DNA from: Palsa-147 sp036513895
Lineage (GTDB): Bacteria > Acidobacteriota > Terriglobia > Acidiferrales > UBA7541
NCBI GenBank assembly: GCA_036513895.1
Contig: DATBYF010000017.1
Span: 121,597 to 185,596, forward strand
Direction of reading: 5' to 3'
DNA: 64,000 bases
The notes under the pieces were generated by a model. That model did not search any database. It worked only from the letters and a program-made list of their open reading frames with translations, and was not told the DNA's origin. Shown one piece after another: positions 1 to 9,462 of the stretch. A program made the translations under genes and the position numbers. Positions within the stretch are counted from its first letter, which is position 1. Every line of letters starts with the position of its first letter.

Positions 1-1002
1 GAGAAAGCGGCCGCTGAAACACTCGAAGGTATTCGGCTCAGCCCAGACTCCAGCATCGCCTACGCCAACCTAATGCAGATTTATGCTTTCCTAAATCGTC
101 CGGATCAAGCGAAGACAGTCTTCGAGCAAGCGATGGCACTCAAGCTGGCGAGCCCGGCCCTGAACGCGATCCTGTATGGCGTTGCCTTTCTTAGACACGA
201 TGCGCCGGAGATGCAACGACAGTTGGTGTTGACCGCTGACAAGCCAGGATACGAGGATGTCTTGCTTTCTTATCAATCCGACACCGAAGCCTTCTCCGGT
301 CATCTGGGGAAAGCGCGTGATTTCTCCCGACGCGCCGTCGCGTCCGCCCGGCGTGCGGACGAGAAAGAGACGGCGGCTGAGTGGGAATTGAATGGAGCGC
401 TGCGGGAAGCGGAGTTCGGCAATGCCGGTCAGGCCCACAACGGCACCGCCGCAGCGCTAGCCCTGGCCTCTAGCCGGGAGCTGCAGATTTTGGCGGCTCT
501 CGCTCTGGCGCGGGCGGCAGATTCCGCTCGAGCTCAGAAAATAGCGGACGAATTGGAAAAACAAAACCCGGTCAACACGGTGATTATCGGCTACTGGCTA
601 CCCACGATTCGTGCGGCTATCGAAATCAATCGCAACAACCCAGGCAAAGCCGTCGAGCTTCTACAAACAGCAGCTCCCTACGAGTTTGGTTATCCCCTCC
701 CAACGCCTGAATTTGGAGGATTTCTGTATCCCGCGTTTCTGCGCGGACAAGCCTACCTTCTCCTGCATAGGGGCAATGAAGCCGCAATAGAATTTCAGAA
801 ATTCCTCGACCGACGCGGCCTGGTCGCGAACTGCCCACTCGGCGCGCTCGCGCATTTGGGCCTTGCGCGCGCGTACGCTCTCTCCGGTGACGCCGTACAA
901 GCCAAGACCGCCTACAACGACTTCTTGACGCTCTGGAGAGACGCGGACTCGAATATTGCCATCCTTCAGCAAGCCAAGGCTGAGTACGCAAAGGTGAACT
1001 GA
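1..1002 (+). CDS. TPR-repeat protein, C-terminal part (5' end outside window)
   Basis: The reading frame is open from the first base, so the gene begins before the window; the first internal Met is at 73. The visible part is about 333 residues, rich in Ala and Leu, with repeated helix-turn-helix pairs typical of tetratricopeptide repeats (for example segments around YGVAFLRHD, AYLLLHRGNEAA and LGLARAYALSGD). TPR arrays are protein-protein interaction scaffolds. In Acidobacteriota such a C-terminal TPR tail often follows an N-terminal Ser/Thr kinase or a winged-helix regulator, but that part is not visible here, so the full function is unknown. It ends with TGA shortly before a tRNA gene on the other strand. 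Confidence 0.75.
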   Translation, partial: EKAAAETLEGIRLSPDSSIAYANLMQIYAFLNRPDQAKTVFEQAMALKLASPALNAILYGVAFLRHDAPEMQRQLVLTADKPGYEDVLLSYQSDTEAFSGHLGKARDFSRRAVASARRADEKETAAEWELNGALREAEFGNAGQAHNGTAAALALASSRELQILAALALARAADSARAQKIADELEKQNPVNTVIIGYWLPTIRAAIEINRNNPGKAVELLQTAAPYEFGYPLPTPEFGGFLYPAFLRGQAYLLLHRGNEAAIEFQKFLDRRGLVANCPLGALAHLGLARAYALSGDAVQAKTAYNDFLTLWRDADSNIAILQQAKAEYAKVN

Positions 1003-1091
1003 GCCGAGTTGCGGCGTTAAGATGCGATCCGCAATTCGCGTCTCGTGATATTCGGCTGTCCGACGCGCAAAGTGACTGGAAATTAAGAGGG

Positions 1092-1166
<75 letters not shown>

Positions 1167-1516
1167 GCGAAGTAAAAAATCATACCACGATCTAAGCGGA
1201 ATTTGAGGCGGTCGTCGCGTCCTTCATAGGCTGCGGAAAAAGTCGAAATCGCAATGATGCCGAGGAGCGCAGCGATGAAAAATCCCTCTTCCTGCGAGCA
1301 ATCAAACCAAGAGGCATCCCTCGCTTCGCTCGGGAGGACGGCGTTTTTGTTTGTTTCAGCCGACTCATCAGCCGCGCAAACTTTGAGAGAGCTGTTCGTC
1401 GCCGGCCGCGTAGAATCTATGAAGGCGAGCCGCGAGGCCGCAGTTTCCAGCTAGACCGAAATTCAGGACCTCGCTACACTAGTGCGATTCCAGAAGATAG
1501 ACAGCGAGGTCGCACC
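1167..1516. other. 350-base stretch with no supported gene
   Basis: The stretch lies between the tRNA-Lys gene and msrB. A 66-codon open frame (1254-1454, +) has no recognisable protein features and no convincing ribosome-binding site. The stretch presumably contains the promoters of both neighbours, but no clear -35/-10 pair was identified. Confidence 0.5.
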
Positions 1517-1942
1517 ATGACAGAGAAAATCAATAAATCGAACGCCGACTGGAAAAAGCAGCTCACGCCAAATCAATATCACGTGACGCGCGAAAAAGGC
1601 ACCGAGCCGCCGTTCACCGGCGAGTACGACGACGCGGAAACCGACGGCATGTACGTTTGCGTATGCTGCGGCCAGCCTCTCTTCAGCTCGGACGCAAAAT
1701 TTCATTCTGGGTCGGGATGGCCCAGCTTTTACAAACCGGTCGACGAGACGAAAGTGGAAGTTGAGCGCGACACCACCCACGGAATGATTCGCGAGGAAGT
1801 CGTCTGCAGCAAATGCGACGCCCATCTTGGGCACGTGTTCAATGACGGGCCCCAGCCTACGGGTTTGCGATATTGCATCAACTCCGCCGCGTTGCGGCTC
1901 GACGAAAAAGACGACGAGAAAAAGGGGCAACAGAAGAAGTAG
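1517..1942 (+). CDS. msrB: Peptide-methionine (R)-S-oxide reductase MsrB
   Basis: Reduces the R epimer of methionine sulfoxide in oxidised proteins, using thioredoxin. The 141-residue length is normal for a stand-alone MsrB. Visible signatures are two zinc-binding CxxC pairs (Cys48/51 and Cys97/100), the GWPSF motif near residue 67, the AHLGHVF segment at about 102-108, and the catalytic cysteine at residue 120 in RYCINSAAL. The C-terminus ends in a Lys/Glu/Asp-rich tail. GAGG about 8 bases before the ATG supports this start. No signal peptide is present, so the enzyme should be cytoplasmic. No msrA is adjacent. Confidence 0.95.
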   Translation: MTEKINKSNADWKKQLTPNQYHVTREKGTEPPFTGEYDDAETDGMYVCVCCGQPLFSSDAKFHSGSGWPSFYKPVDETKVEVERDTTHGMIREEVVCSKCDAHLGHVFNDGPQPTGLRYCINSAALRLDEKDDEKKGQQKK

Positions 1943-2049
1943 CAAGAGAGCGCGCGCTGCAGCTCTGCGCCGTGCATCGTGCAACATCTCGCGCGAAACG
2001 CTGGCGCGGCAATTGGTCGGCATCAGTAATCCGGCGTCAGTAATCAGGG

Positions 2050-4734
2050 TTAGTAATCCAGGAAGAACAACGTCGGGTGCGTATCCGCTGGATCGGTCGA
2101 AACCATCCTGATTTTCTCCGGCGAAATTAGATACAACGCGAGCGAATCCGGCAGGCCAGCTCCGCTGCCATTCGTCAACGTGCCTGTGCCGTTTGCGCCT
2201 ACCGTGTAAGTCGCGGCCAGCTCCGCCGCCAGTGTTTGCGCGCCGCCACCGGTGACGAAATCGATTTCGCCGGTCAAATTCCCGGCGCCATCGGCAACAG
2301 GGACGCCACTCACCGACGTTGCCTGAATATCAGCCACCGATGGGTTCTTCAGCGTGTATTCGCCCTGAATGTAAGTAAGCCCGTAAGTTTCGTTGGCCTG
2401 CAAATCAATCATTCCAGAAGTGACCTCGGCATCGGTGCCGACAAAGACCGCTTGCGACGAATTGACCAGATACGCGTCTCCCATTCGCCCCGTCCCGCCG
2501 GTGAACGCCAATCGCCCCGTCGGATAAACAGAATATTGCGCGGGAGGAGGAAGCGCAGACGAAATCGTTCCGCCATCATTCTGAGTGAATGCGACTGGCG
2601 TTGTGGCGCCCGTCGTGCCGCCGGATGGAGTGAACGACATTAAGCTGCCAAATATGCTCGCGTCTCCGGACGCGGCTGTGGTGCCCGTGCCGGTCACCAC
2701 GTAATTGCCGTTGAGAGTTTCGCCGGAGAACGGATTGCCGGTCTCCAGATACGCGATACCGCCCACTGGCCCAATCGGCACGGTAGTCCCTGTCGTGCCA
2801 TTCATCGTGGTCTCGCCGCCTAAAAGGAAAATTGCCTCGGACGACGAAACCAGATAGAAAATGTATTGCTGGGTATTCGGCGAGAAGAACAGATTGGCCC
2901 CGCCGCGCCCGTCCGCAGCCAAGCCGGAAAATGAGCCGTTGATCGAAAAATTCGACATTGTTCCATTGTCGTTCTGGTCAGCCGAGCCGCCGGTGAGCGC
3001 TGATGACCCGTCCGCGTGGAATTGCCCCACCGTCACCATTCGTTTCAGGGAAGCGTCGAATCCAAAGAAGTCGAACGCATAATCCCCATCGAACGACGCC
3101 GCAGTAAAAGCTGATGTGGACTGCTTGAGCAGAACGCCGGATCCGCGGTTGCCGCTCGAATCATCTTCCACGAACTGTCCGTTTCCTTCGGCATCGAGAG
3201 CGAACTGATACGATTGCATCAGCTTCTGCCCCGAAGGCCCGATTACGGTCAGCATCATCGAGCCTCGTCCATCGGTCCCAATCGAGTAGTTGCCAGTGAA
3301 CGCCAGCCCAGGTAAGAAACCGTTCGAACTGACATCTTCGGTGCCGCTTGCAATTGCGCCGTTGCCGCTCGAGATCATTACGCCGGCAATGACCTCGGGG
3401 AACGTCGTGATGGAGTTGAATTTTCCGTAGCCCGTAAACAAGAACGCGTACGGCCCATCGAAGAGGTCGTATTGCTGAAGCACGTTGGTGTTGCCAGCGA
3501 TAACGATGCTGTAGTTCATTGACGCCGTTGCGGATGGTTGTTCGGAGTCGGCGACGGTCACGGTGAACTCAGAAGTGCCCGCGCGGATCGGCGTGCCGGT
3601 AATTACACCGGTGGATGGGTTTAGCGTCAGTCCAGGAGGTAGCAGTCCGGGCGCGATAGTCCACGTGTAGGGCGCGGCGCCGCCGGTTGCCTGAAGGACG
3701 GCGTTGTAGCCCAGCGCAGTCGTGCCGCTCGGCAGGGAAGCGGTGGTGATTTTCAGCGGCGCGGGCGTATTGATGGTCAGCGTGAAAGTAGAAGTCGCCG
3801 ATTGTTTGGGAATCGCCGAATCCTGAACTTCAACGGAAAAGGTGTATGTCCCCGCGGTTAACGGTATGCCCGAAATTTGGCCGGTCGTGACGGGCGTGGT
3901 GGATCCTCCCGTTATCGTGTTAACCGTGAAATTTAATCCGGGCGGCAGCGCTCCAATGAGCGTCCATGTGAGCGGCGGAATGCCGCCGCTGGAGGCGATG
4001 GTTTCATTGTACGTCGAGCCTACAATGCCCTGCGGCAATGGCGACATGGTAGCGATCGAGAGCGGAGGCGCCGGCGCGATCGTGATGGTGTAAGCCTGCG
4101 TCACGACAACCGGCGGAACGCCGGAATCGGCCACTCTCAGCGTGAACTGCGAAGTGCCGGAGCCGCTTGGCGTACCGCTGATTACGCCTCCCGGGCCGAC
4201 GCTCAAGCCCGCCGGCAGACTGCCCGACGAAATGCTGTACACGAGCGGAGCGACGCCGCCGGTCACTGCGATGCTTTGGCTGTAAGTGACACCGTTTTGT
4301 CCGCTGGGCAAGGGCGGCAACGTGGTAATCATCGGCGGCAGCACTGTCGTCACAGTCGCCACGGTAGTGATGCTTTCCTGGGAATTGGACGTCGCTTGAA
4401 GCGAAACTTTCACCGAGCCGAGCAAGCCTGTGGGGGCTGTGTACGTCACGCTGTAATTCGTAATATTCGAAAGAGTGCCGCAGGAAGGAATCGTGCAGCT
4501 GACAGGGACAGTTGTTTTGTCGTTATACAGAATCCAAGTCACGCCAGTATTCGACGTGTCGTTCTTTACTTGGGCCGTAAATGCATACGACTCTCCTTCA
4601 TCCAGCGTCACGGTGGTAGAAGGCATGATCGTAATCGCTATCGGGGCAGGGCCGCTCGATTTGTTGCATCCGCCGGCCAGAAATGCCGCGCCGATGACGC
4701 ACAGGAGCGTCAAGATTGCAGACGACTGCTTCAT
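2050..4734 (-). CDS. Ig-like repeat (putative Ig, He_PIG type) lipoprotein
   Basis: The 894-residue product begins with a lipoprotein signal peptide ending in LAGGC (Cys23). The ATG at 4734 was chosen over the upstream in-frame ATG at 4773 because it is preceded by GAGG at good spacing and starts the signal peptide exactly. After a Ser/Thr-rich beta domain, at least three repeats of the putative-Ig type follow, each with a TTxPLPxG start, an LPAGL/LPPGL turn and an ISGTP or ITGTP end (roughly residues 130-415). The C-terminal half has repeated short beta modules containing GxYAFxFxG, common in Acidobacteriota surface proteins. It is expected to sit on the cell surface and act in adhesion or carbohydrate/protein binding; the ligand cannot be told. 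Confidence 0.8.
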   Translation of the reverse strand: MKQSSAILTLLCVIGAAFLAGGCNKSSGPAPIAITIMPSTTVTLDEGESYAFTAQVKNDTSNTGVTWILYNDKTTVPVSCTIPSCGTLSNITNYSVTYTAPTGLLGSVKVSLQATSNSQESITTVATVTTVLPPMITTLPPLPSGQNGVTYSQSIAVTGGVAPLVYSISSGSLPAGLSVGPGGVISGTPSGSGTSQFTLRVADSGVPPVVVTQAYTITIAPAPPLSIATMSPLPQGIVGSTYNETIASSGGIPPLTWTLIGALPPGLNFTVNTITGGSTTPVTTGQISGIPLTAGTYTFSVEVQDSAIPKQSATSTFTLTINTPAPLKITTASLPSGTTALGYNAVLQATGGAAPYTWTIAPGLLPPGLTLNPSTGVITGTPIRAGTSEFTVTVADSEQPSATASMNYSIVIAGNTNVLQQYDLFDGPYAFLFTGYGKFNSITTFPEVIAGVMISSGNGAIASGTEDVSSNGFLPGLAFTGNYSIGTDGRGSMMLTVIGPSGQKLMQSYQFALDAEGNGQFVEDDSSGNRGSGVLLKQSTSAFTAASFDGDYAFDFFGFDASLKRMVTVGQFHADGSSALTGGSADQNDNGTMSNFSINGSFSGLAADGRGGANLFFSPNTQQYIFYLVSSSEAIFLLGGETTMNGTTGTTVPIGPVGGIAYLETGNPFSGETLNGNYVVTGTGTTAASGDASIFGSLMSFTPSGGTTGATTPVAFTQNDGGTISSALPPPAQYSVYPTGRLAFTGGTGRMGDAYLVNSSQAVFVGTDAEVTSGMIDLQANETYGLTYIQGEYTLKNPSVADIQATSVSGVPVADGAGNLTGEIDFVTGGGAQTLAAELAATYTVGANGTGTLTNGSGAGLPDSLALYLISPEKIRMVSTDPADTHPTLFFLDY

Positions 4735-5054
4735 TGAACCTCGTTGCACGATGTCATTGTGTTTCGTCAGCATCCACGATTCAGCCGCGCAATCACGGCT
4801 GAAACCCAGGGAATCTATTTGGCCGGGTTAGCTCCCTTTGCGTGGCAAGCGAGGACTCGGACACCAATCCACAGAAGAAAGCGAACTGGTTGAATAACAA
4901 AATGGCTAGGCAGTGTCAACGCGCTTCTGTGATCTCCAAGAATACAAAGCGCTTCGATTCACTGCAAGGCGCTTTAACCGTCGACAGCCAAAAACCCTTC
5001 TGGGATAATTCCGCGAATTATTTGAGTACTTCAGGACTTAGTTCAGGAGTCTGG

Positions 5055-8000
5055 ATGCGTTCCCCGAAGCTATCGTTGCCCGTGGTATTTCTGACGTTTG
5101 GAGCTTTGCTTTGGGCTGGCGGCTTGAGAGGCCAGATAGTCGAAGGTTCTGTGAGGGGCGTCGTCGTAGATTCCGCCGAAGGACGCGTCGGCGGTGCGAA
5201 GGTCGCGCTTGTCGAGCTCGGAACTCCGCTTGAACGGGATGCTTTGTCCGATGCGAGCGGAGCGTTTCGATTGGACAATCTGCGTCCGGCGCACTATCGC
5301 CTGTCGGTCAGCGCCAAGGGGTTCGAGGACGCTGTCTCCGAACTGGAGATCCGTGTCAGCTCGGTGCGCACGATCACGGTGACGCTGAGGCCCGCGAAAT
5401 TGCAGCAATCCATCAATGTTGAAGGGACCGCATCGTCTGTCACCACTGAGCCCATCAATACGGCAAGCGCGGTTCATCAAGCGACTATCACGCAACAAGA
5501 TCTCAACACGATTCCTCTCGCGGCCCGCAGCTTTGCCAACATCGCCTATCTCGCGCCGGGAACAGAACCCGTCGAGCCTTCCGATCCCACCAAGGCGCGA
5601 ATCACCGCCGTTTCTTCGGGCGGCAGCTCTGGTCTCAACATTGAGCTCTCCGTTGACGGCGGCGACAACTCCGATGACTACATCGGCGGCTTCCTGCAAA
5701 ATTTTTCGCCCGACGCTATTCAGGAATTTGCCGTCCGGACGGCACAAGAAGAAGCCGACACGTCACGGACCACCGGTGCGTCCATCGTCATCACCACGAA
5801 GCACGGCACCGACAACTGGCACGGGGGCGGCTCATTCTACGAGCGCGCGGCGGCGTTGAACGCACGATTTCCTATAGATAATCCTCCGCCGAATCCGAAG
5901 CAGCCATTCTCCCGGCAGAATTACGTGGGAACGCTGGGCGGCCCGATCGCGCGAGGAAAACTGTGGTTCTTCGCGTCGATTGAAGCTGTTCACGAGGATG
6001 CGAGCATTGCCTACAGCGCGGCCAGTTTGACTCAATTTCAGGCGCTGGCGCAGTTGGCCGCGGACGGCGTGATTCCAGGCGTCAGCTCTATCGCGGTGCC
6101 GAGCAACATTCCTGTGCCCTTCCGCGATTACCTCGGCACCACGCGATTCGACTGGGCACAATCCTCGCGCTCGCAATGGTTCCTGCGCGCAGCGGTGGAT
6201 AACTACACCACGCACAACGCTCTCGTGCAGCAGGCGGCATTGCCTTCAACCGGCGCGACTTCGCACAACAATTACATGAATCTGGTCGTCAGCAACCAGA
6301 CCACGTTCAGCCCCACGTGGCTCGGCTCATTCATCTTCGATGCCAGCGGCTTGCACCTTACTGAAGGACGCAATTCAAATTTGGGATTCGCACTTGCGTT
6401 TCCGTTTACGGCCACTTCGAGCACGATTTCGGGCCTCGAAACGTTCGGTGATAATCAGTTCGTTACGCCAATCACCGCGTTCCCTGTGCTGCGAAACCAG
6501 GAGAAATATCAGTTCCGCTACGACGTCAGCCACTCCATGGGCTCTCATTCGCCGCGTTTCGGCTTAAGCTTTATTCACGAGCCCGTTCTGAGCGGGGCGC
6601 TCGCCGCGACCCAGGAGAACTTCGTTACGTTTCCGGAGGATCCCACTTTTTATCTCAACAATCTCGCGCAGTTCTCCGCGGATTACGCCGCTGGAAGCGC
6701 GGTCACACCCGCCGGGAACGGCAGCTTCTCGCAAAATGTGCAGCGGCTTGGCGTCTATGCCGAGGATTCCTGGCGAGTTACTTCGCGGCTCATCGTGAAT
6801 TATGGTTTGCGATACGACACGACATTCGGATTGTTCACGGCGTCGGGCCAGAGCCTGGCGGTCAATCCCGCAGTGCTCACTTTGAATGCGCTGCAAATTC
6901 CTTTGGTCAGTGGTGTGCCGCATGATTATCGTGGGCAAGTCGGCCCGCGTCTGGGCATCGCGTATTCTCCGGGATCGTCCGCGAAGACGGTGATTCGCGC
7001 CGGCTTTGGCCTGTTTTACAACGATCTCGCCCAGAACGGCTGGGTCACAGCATTTCAAGCGGTGAATGAACCCATCGGCCCGTGCACGCTCTCTGGCGTG
7101 ACTCTTGTTGGTTCTGGATGCCTGCCATCCGCGGCCGCCGCCGGCCCGATCGGGAACGTTGCCGGCTCCGGCGCGATCATTGATCCGCACTACAAAACTC
7201 CCTACGCCCTTCACGCCACGGCCGGCTTCGAGCATGCGTTCAACGCCCATTGGACTCTCGCCGTCGATTACACGCACGAGGAAGGCAACCACGCGTACCG
7301 GCGCTATCAATATCAGGCCGGATTCACGCTATTTTCGCCGCTCTACCCGCAGGACGTAACCGACCAGCGAAATAATGTTCCCAACGTCACCGTGTTCCGC
7401 ACCGACAATCGCTCGAGCTACAACGCTCTTTATATTCACTTGCAGGGGAATGTCGCGCGGCGCTTCGAGCTCGTCGCCAATTACACGCTGTCGAGTGCGA
7501 AAACGTGGGGCTGCGTCCTCGGTGAGCTTTTCGATTACGTGAATGGGGTGTGCAACCCGCTGGACGCATTCGGGCCCGGAGATTACGGCCCGTCCGGCGA
7601 AGATGTCCTGCATCGCTTTGTGCTGTCGGGGCGGCTTCGCGTTCCCGGCGGCTTTGAGGTGACTACGCTCACGCAGGCCGAGAGTGCGCGGCCGTTCACT
7701 CTGACGACCGGTGTTCCGGTAACTGGCTTGGGAGATGACGTGGACGATCGCGCCGTCATCAATGGCACGCCCGTCGGCCTCGATACGCTGCGCGGCACAC
7801 CGTATATTCAGGTGGATTTACGCGTCAGCCGGCCGTTCAATATCCGGGAGCGGTGGTCCGTCACGCCGTTTATCGATTTGTTCAATCTTTTCAACCGCAA
7901 CAACCCTGGAGCGAACTACGTTACCGACGTTGCCGCGCTGCCCGTGCCGCAGAACGAGGTGCAAAACGGCAACGTGACCGACATTTGCACCAACCCCGCG

Positions 8001-8135
8001 TGCACAGCGACCCAGCCAATCACCAGCTTGAGTCGGTTGCGCGTGGCAGGCGGCGCGCTAGGGGATTTCTTCGGCCCCGGCACCACTGTAGGCATTCCAT
8101 TCGCAGCCCAGCTGGGCGTGCGCTTTTCCTTCTAG
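5055..8135 (+). CDS. TonB-dependent receptor with carboxypeptidase-regulatory-like domain (Oar-like)
   Basis: The 1026-residue outer-membrane protein starts with a signal peptide (MRSPKLSLPVV...). The ATG at 5055 has AGGAG 7 bases upstream and is preferred over a GTG at 4842 that would add 71 residues before the signal peptide. An Ig-like carboxypeptidase-regulatory domain follows (about residues 28-115: GSVRGVVVD ... SDASGAFRLDNL ... HYRLSVSAKGF), then a plug-like region and a long beta-barrel ending in a C-terminal aromatic strand (VRFSF). This architecture is typical of the expanded Acidobacteriota family of oligosaccharide/peptide TonB receptors. The substrate is unknown. It is divergent from the Ig-repeat lipoprotein gene. 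Confidence 0.88.
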   Translation: MRSPKLSLPVVFLTFGALLWAGGLRGQIVEGSVRGVVVDSAEGRVGGAKVALVELGTPLERDALSDASGAFRLDNLRPAHYRLSVSAKGFEDAVSELEIRVSSVRTITVTLRPAKLQQSINVEGTASSVTTEPINTASAVHQATITQQDLNTIPLAARSFANIAYLAPGTEPVEPSDPTKARITAVSSGGSSGLNIELSVDGGDNSDDYIGGFLQNFSPDAIQEFAVRTAQEEADTSRTTGASIVITTKHGTDNWHGGGSFYERAAALNARFPIDNPPPNPKQPFSRQNYVGTLGGPIARGKLWFFASIEAVHEDASIAYSAASLTQFQALAQLAADGVIPGVSSIAVPSNIPVPFRDYLGTTRFDWAQSSRSQWFLRAAVDNYTTHNALVQQAALPSTGATSHNNYMNLVVSNQTTFSPTWLGSFIFDASGLHLTEGRNSNLGFALAFPFTATSSTISGLETFGDNQFVTPITAFPVLRNQEKYQFRYDVSHSMGSHSPRFGLSFIHEPVLSGALAATQENFVTFPEDPTFYLNNLAQFSADYAAGSAVTPAGNGSFSQNVQRLGVYAEDSWRVTSRLIVNYGLRYDTTFGLFTASGQSLAVNPAVLTLNALQIPLVSGVPHDYRGQVGPRLGIAYSPGSSAKTVIRAGFGLFYNDLAQNGWVTAFQAVNEPIGPCTLSGVTLVGSGCLPSAAAAGPIGNVAGSGAIIDPHYKTPYALHATAGFEHAFNAHWTLAVDYTHEEGNHAYRRYQYQAGFTLFSPLYPQDVTDQRNNVPNVTVFRTDNRSSYNALYIHLQGNVARRFELVANYTLSSAKTWGCVLGELFDYVNGVCNPLDAFGPGDYGPSGEDVLHRFVLSGRLRVPGGFEVTTLTQAESARPFTLTTGVPVTGLGDDVDDRAVINGTPVGLDTLRGTPYIQVDLRVSRPFNIRERWSVTPFIDLFNLFNRNNPGANYVTDVAALPVPQNEVQNGNVTDICTNPACTATQPITSLSRLRVAGGALGDFFGPGTTVGIPFAAQLGVRFSF

Positions 8136-8221
8136 GATTTTGTCTGGCTAACGTGATTTATGCCCGAATGGTCAGGTCTCTATCTGGGGTACGTAGGGTT
8201 TTGTATTAGTTGACTTGCGAC

Positions 8222-8244
8222 ATACGCAGGCGCACCATGCGTAT
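8222..8244. repeat. Short inverted repeat (ATACGCA/TGCGTAT)
   Basis: Perfect 7-base arms separated by 9 bases lie about 100 bases before the gene at 8340. The 9-mer GTATTAGTT also occurs twice, at 8203 and 8241. This could be an operator for the downstream gene; no regulator is known. Confidence 0.3.
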
Positions 8245-8339
8245 TAGTTAGTGCTATCTGCCAATGGGCTGCCAGTTCGGGATAGCTGGTCGGCTCTTTT
8301 GAATTGCGCAGATTGTTGGTCCGGTCCTGTCAGGTGGGG

Positions 8340-8699
8340 ATGTTGGATAGCATCGCCCAAACTCTCGATGGTGTTGTCGAGCGTGCCCGTGCCTTGGAAG
8401 AGGTCCGTAAGCGAGATCTCCGCAACGGCGACATTGTTCTGGTGACAACTCAGAATTCGCAGTACACCATCTGGGTCCTCGGTGGTCCGCACTATTGGGT
8501 CTGGGGCGGCTGGTTCGACTCCCAACGTATGTCTCCCGTCCGCATGGCCATCAACGGTTGCACATGGGGCGGCACAGCCATCAAGGGCGACATTGTAGCC
8601 GCCTGCGGGCTCCGGCTGGAATTCGGCAACCGTGTTCTGACCACTCGCATTCGCAAGATTCGCGTAATCCGCCAAGCTCCACACTGCTCCATCAACTAG
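8340..8699 (+). CDS. Small conserved-looking hypothetical protein
   Basis: The 119-residue product has no signal peptide. Its core reads as a compact beta-rich domain: an N-terminal segment like RNGDIVLVTTQNSQYTIWVL, then WGGWFD, INGCTWGGTAIK, and a C-terminal block CGLRLEFGNRVLTTRI. From memory these motifs resemble a small uncharacterised family in environmental bacteria; no function is assigned. The ATG at 8340 was chosen because the purine-rich AGGTGGGG sits directly before it and conserved-looking residues start there; a TTG at 8304 is the alternative. A long minus-strand frame overlaps the gene, which lowers certainty. Confidence 0.55.
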   Translation: MLDSIAQTLDGVVERARALEEVRKRDLRNGDIVLVTTQNSQYTIWVLGGPHYWVWGGWFDSQRMSPVRMAINGCTWGGTAIKGDIVAACGLRLEFGNRVLTTRIRKIRVIRQAPHCSIN

Positions 8700-8749
8700 C
8701 ACCCGCCCCTTCGATCCGATAATCCATAGACTGGCTGCATCCTCGGACG

Positions 8750-9139
8750 TCAGCGCTTCTTGACGTTGGCGCGCAGCCATGCGACGAAGGCCGGTTCGTC
8801 GAGAGTTCCGGCCGCCACGCCCATTACTGCCTGCGTGGCATCTTCCTCACTCGCAATCAGGCGATATCCATTCAATTCGAGAAATAGCGCGCCGACGACG
8901 AAACCGGTTCGCTTATTTCCGTCGATGAAAGGATGATTGCGAAGTATGGCAAACGTATATGCGGCGGCCAGCTCAACTATGCCGGGACGGTCGCCGTAGG
9001 CGCTAATTTGCTGCGGTCTTGCGAGCGCGGAGCTGAGCAATCCTTCATCGCGCACGCCCTCGGCGCCGCCGTCGAGAGCTAGAAGGTGATCGTGCAGCGC
9101 GAGGGCGTCGCGCTCGTCGATCCAGACAGGCTTCTTCAC
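8750..9139 (-). CDS. doc: Doc-like toxin of the Fic/Doc fold (death-on-curing family)
   Basis: The 129-residue length is typical of Doc, which inactivates elongation factor Tu by phosphorylation. The signature HPFIDGNKRT occupies residues 69-78, matching the family pattern HxFx(D/N)xNKR with its catalytic His and phosphate-binding loop. It starts with GTG, and the start overlaps the stop of the upstream antitoxin gene by four bases (GTGA), so the pair is translationally coupled. The partner is an AbrB-type protein rather than the classical Phd. No plasmid or phage genes are near, so this is a chromosomal toxin-antitoxin locus. Confidence 0.88.
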   Translation of the reverse strand: MKKPVWIDERDALALHDHLLALDGGAEGVRDEGLLSSALARPQQISAYGDRPGIVELAAAYTFAILRNHPFIDGNKRTGFVVGALFLELNGYRLIASEEDATQAVMGVAAGTLDEPAFVAWLRANVKKR

Positions 9140-9363
9140 TTCGATAGCGCGTGCAGCGTATTGCGGTATCGTCCGATGATGTCCGCAGCCTTCTTCATTT
9201 TCTTTTCGAAAGCCGGATCGTAGGGCGTGAGCTGATACGCACCGTTCGGACCTTCGATCAGAAAAAGGCGGTCACCATCGCCTGCGCGCAGACGGTTGAC
9301 AGCCTCCTTAGGCAAGACAACCCCGAGGGAATTGCCAATTTTGCGGACCTTCAATTCAAGCAT
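9136..9363 (-). CDS. AbrB/MazE-type DNA-binding antitoxin
   Basis: The 75-residue protein has an N-terminal swapped-hairpin AbrB domain (LKVRKIGNSLGVVLPKEAV, residues 3-21), followed by a short linker and a Lys-rich C-terminal helix that could wrap the toxin. Proteins of this type bind operator DNA as dimers and neutralise a toxin encoded downstream. GGAGG lies 7 bases before the ATG. It directly precedes doc with a four-base overlap. The expected autoregulatory operator is the palindromic region at 9380-9393. Confidence 0.87.
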   Translation of the reverse strand: MLELKVRKIGNSLGVVLPKEAVNRLRAGDGDRLFLIEGPNGAYQLTPYDPAFEKKMKKAADIIGRYRNTLHALSK

Positions 9364-9379
9364 CCCTGTCCTCCCGGAT

Positions 9380-9393
9380 GTTATAACAATTGT
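9380..9393. promoter_or_regulatory. Overlapping palindromes, probable toxin-antitoxin operator/promoter
   Basis: Two perfect 8-base palindromes overlap here, GTTATAAC (9380-9387) and ACAATTGT (9386-9393), just upstream of the antitoxin ribosome-binding site. On the minus strand TATAAC could serve as a -10 element. Autorepression at such palindromes is usual for AbrB-type antitoxins; the assignment here is inference. Confidence 0.45.
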
Positions 9394-9462
9394 ACCAACT
9401 CCTCAATGCGCGTGCAACTTCTGTTCTGAAAACCTGGCTTCTCGGACGCAGAAAGTCCACGA

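Noticed and set aside
8244..8780. Long minus-strand frame (178 codons) opposite the small plus-strand gene
   Set aside because: It lacks recognisable domains and covers the same bases as the plus-strand frame, whose WGGWFD/TWGGTAIK/LEFGNRVLTTRI motifs look protein-like.
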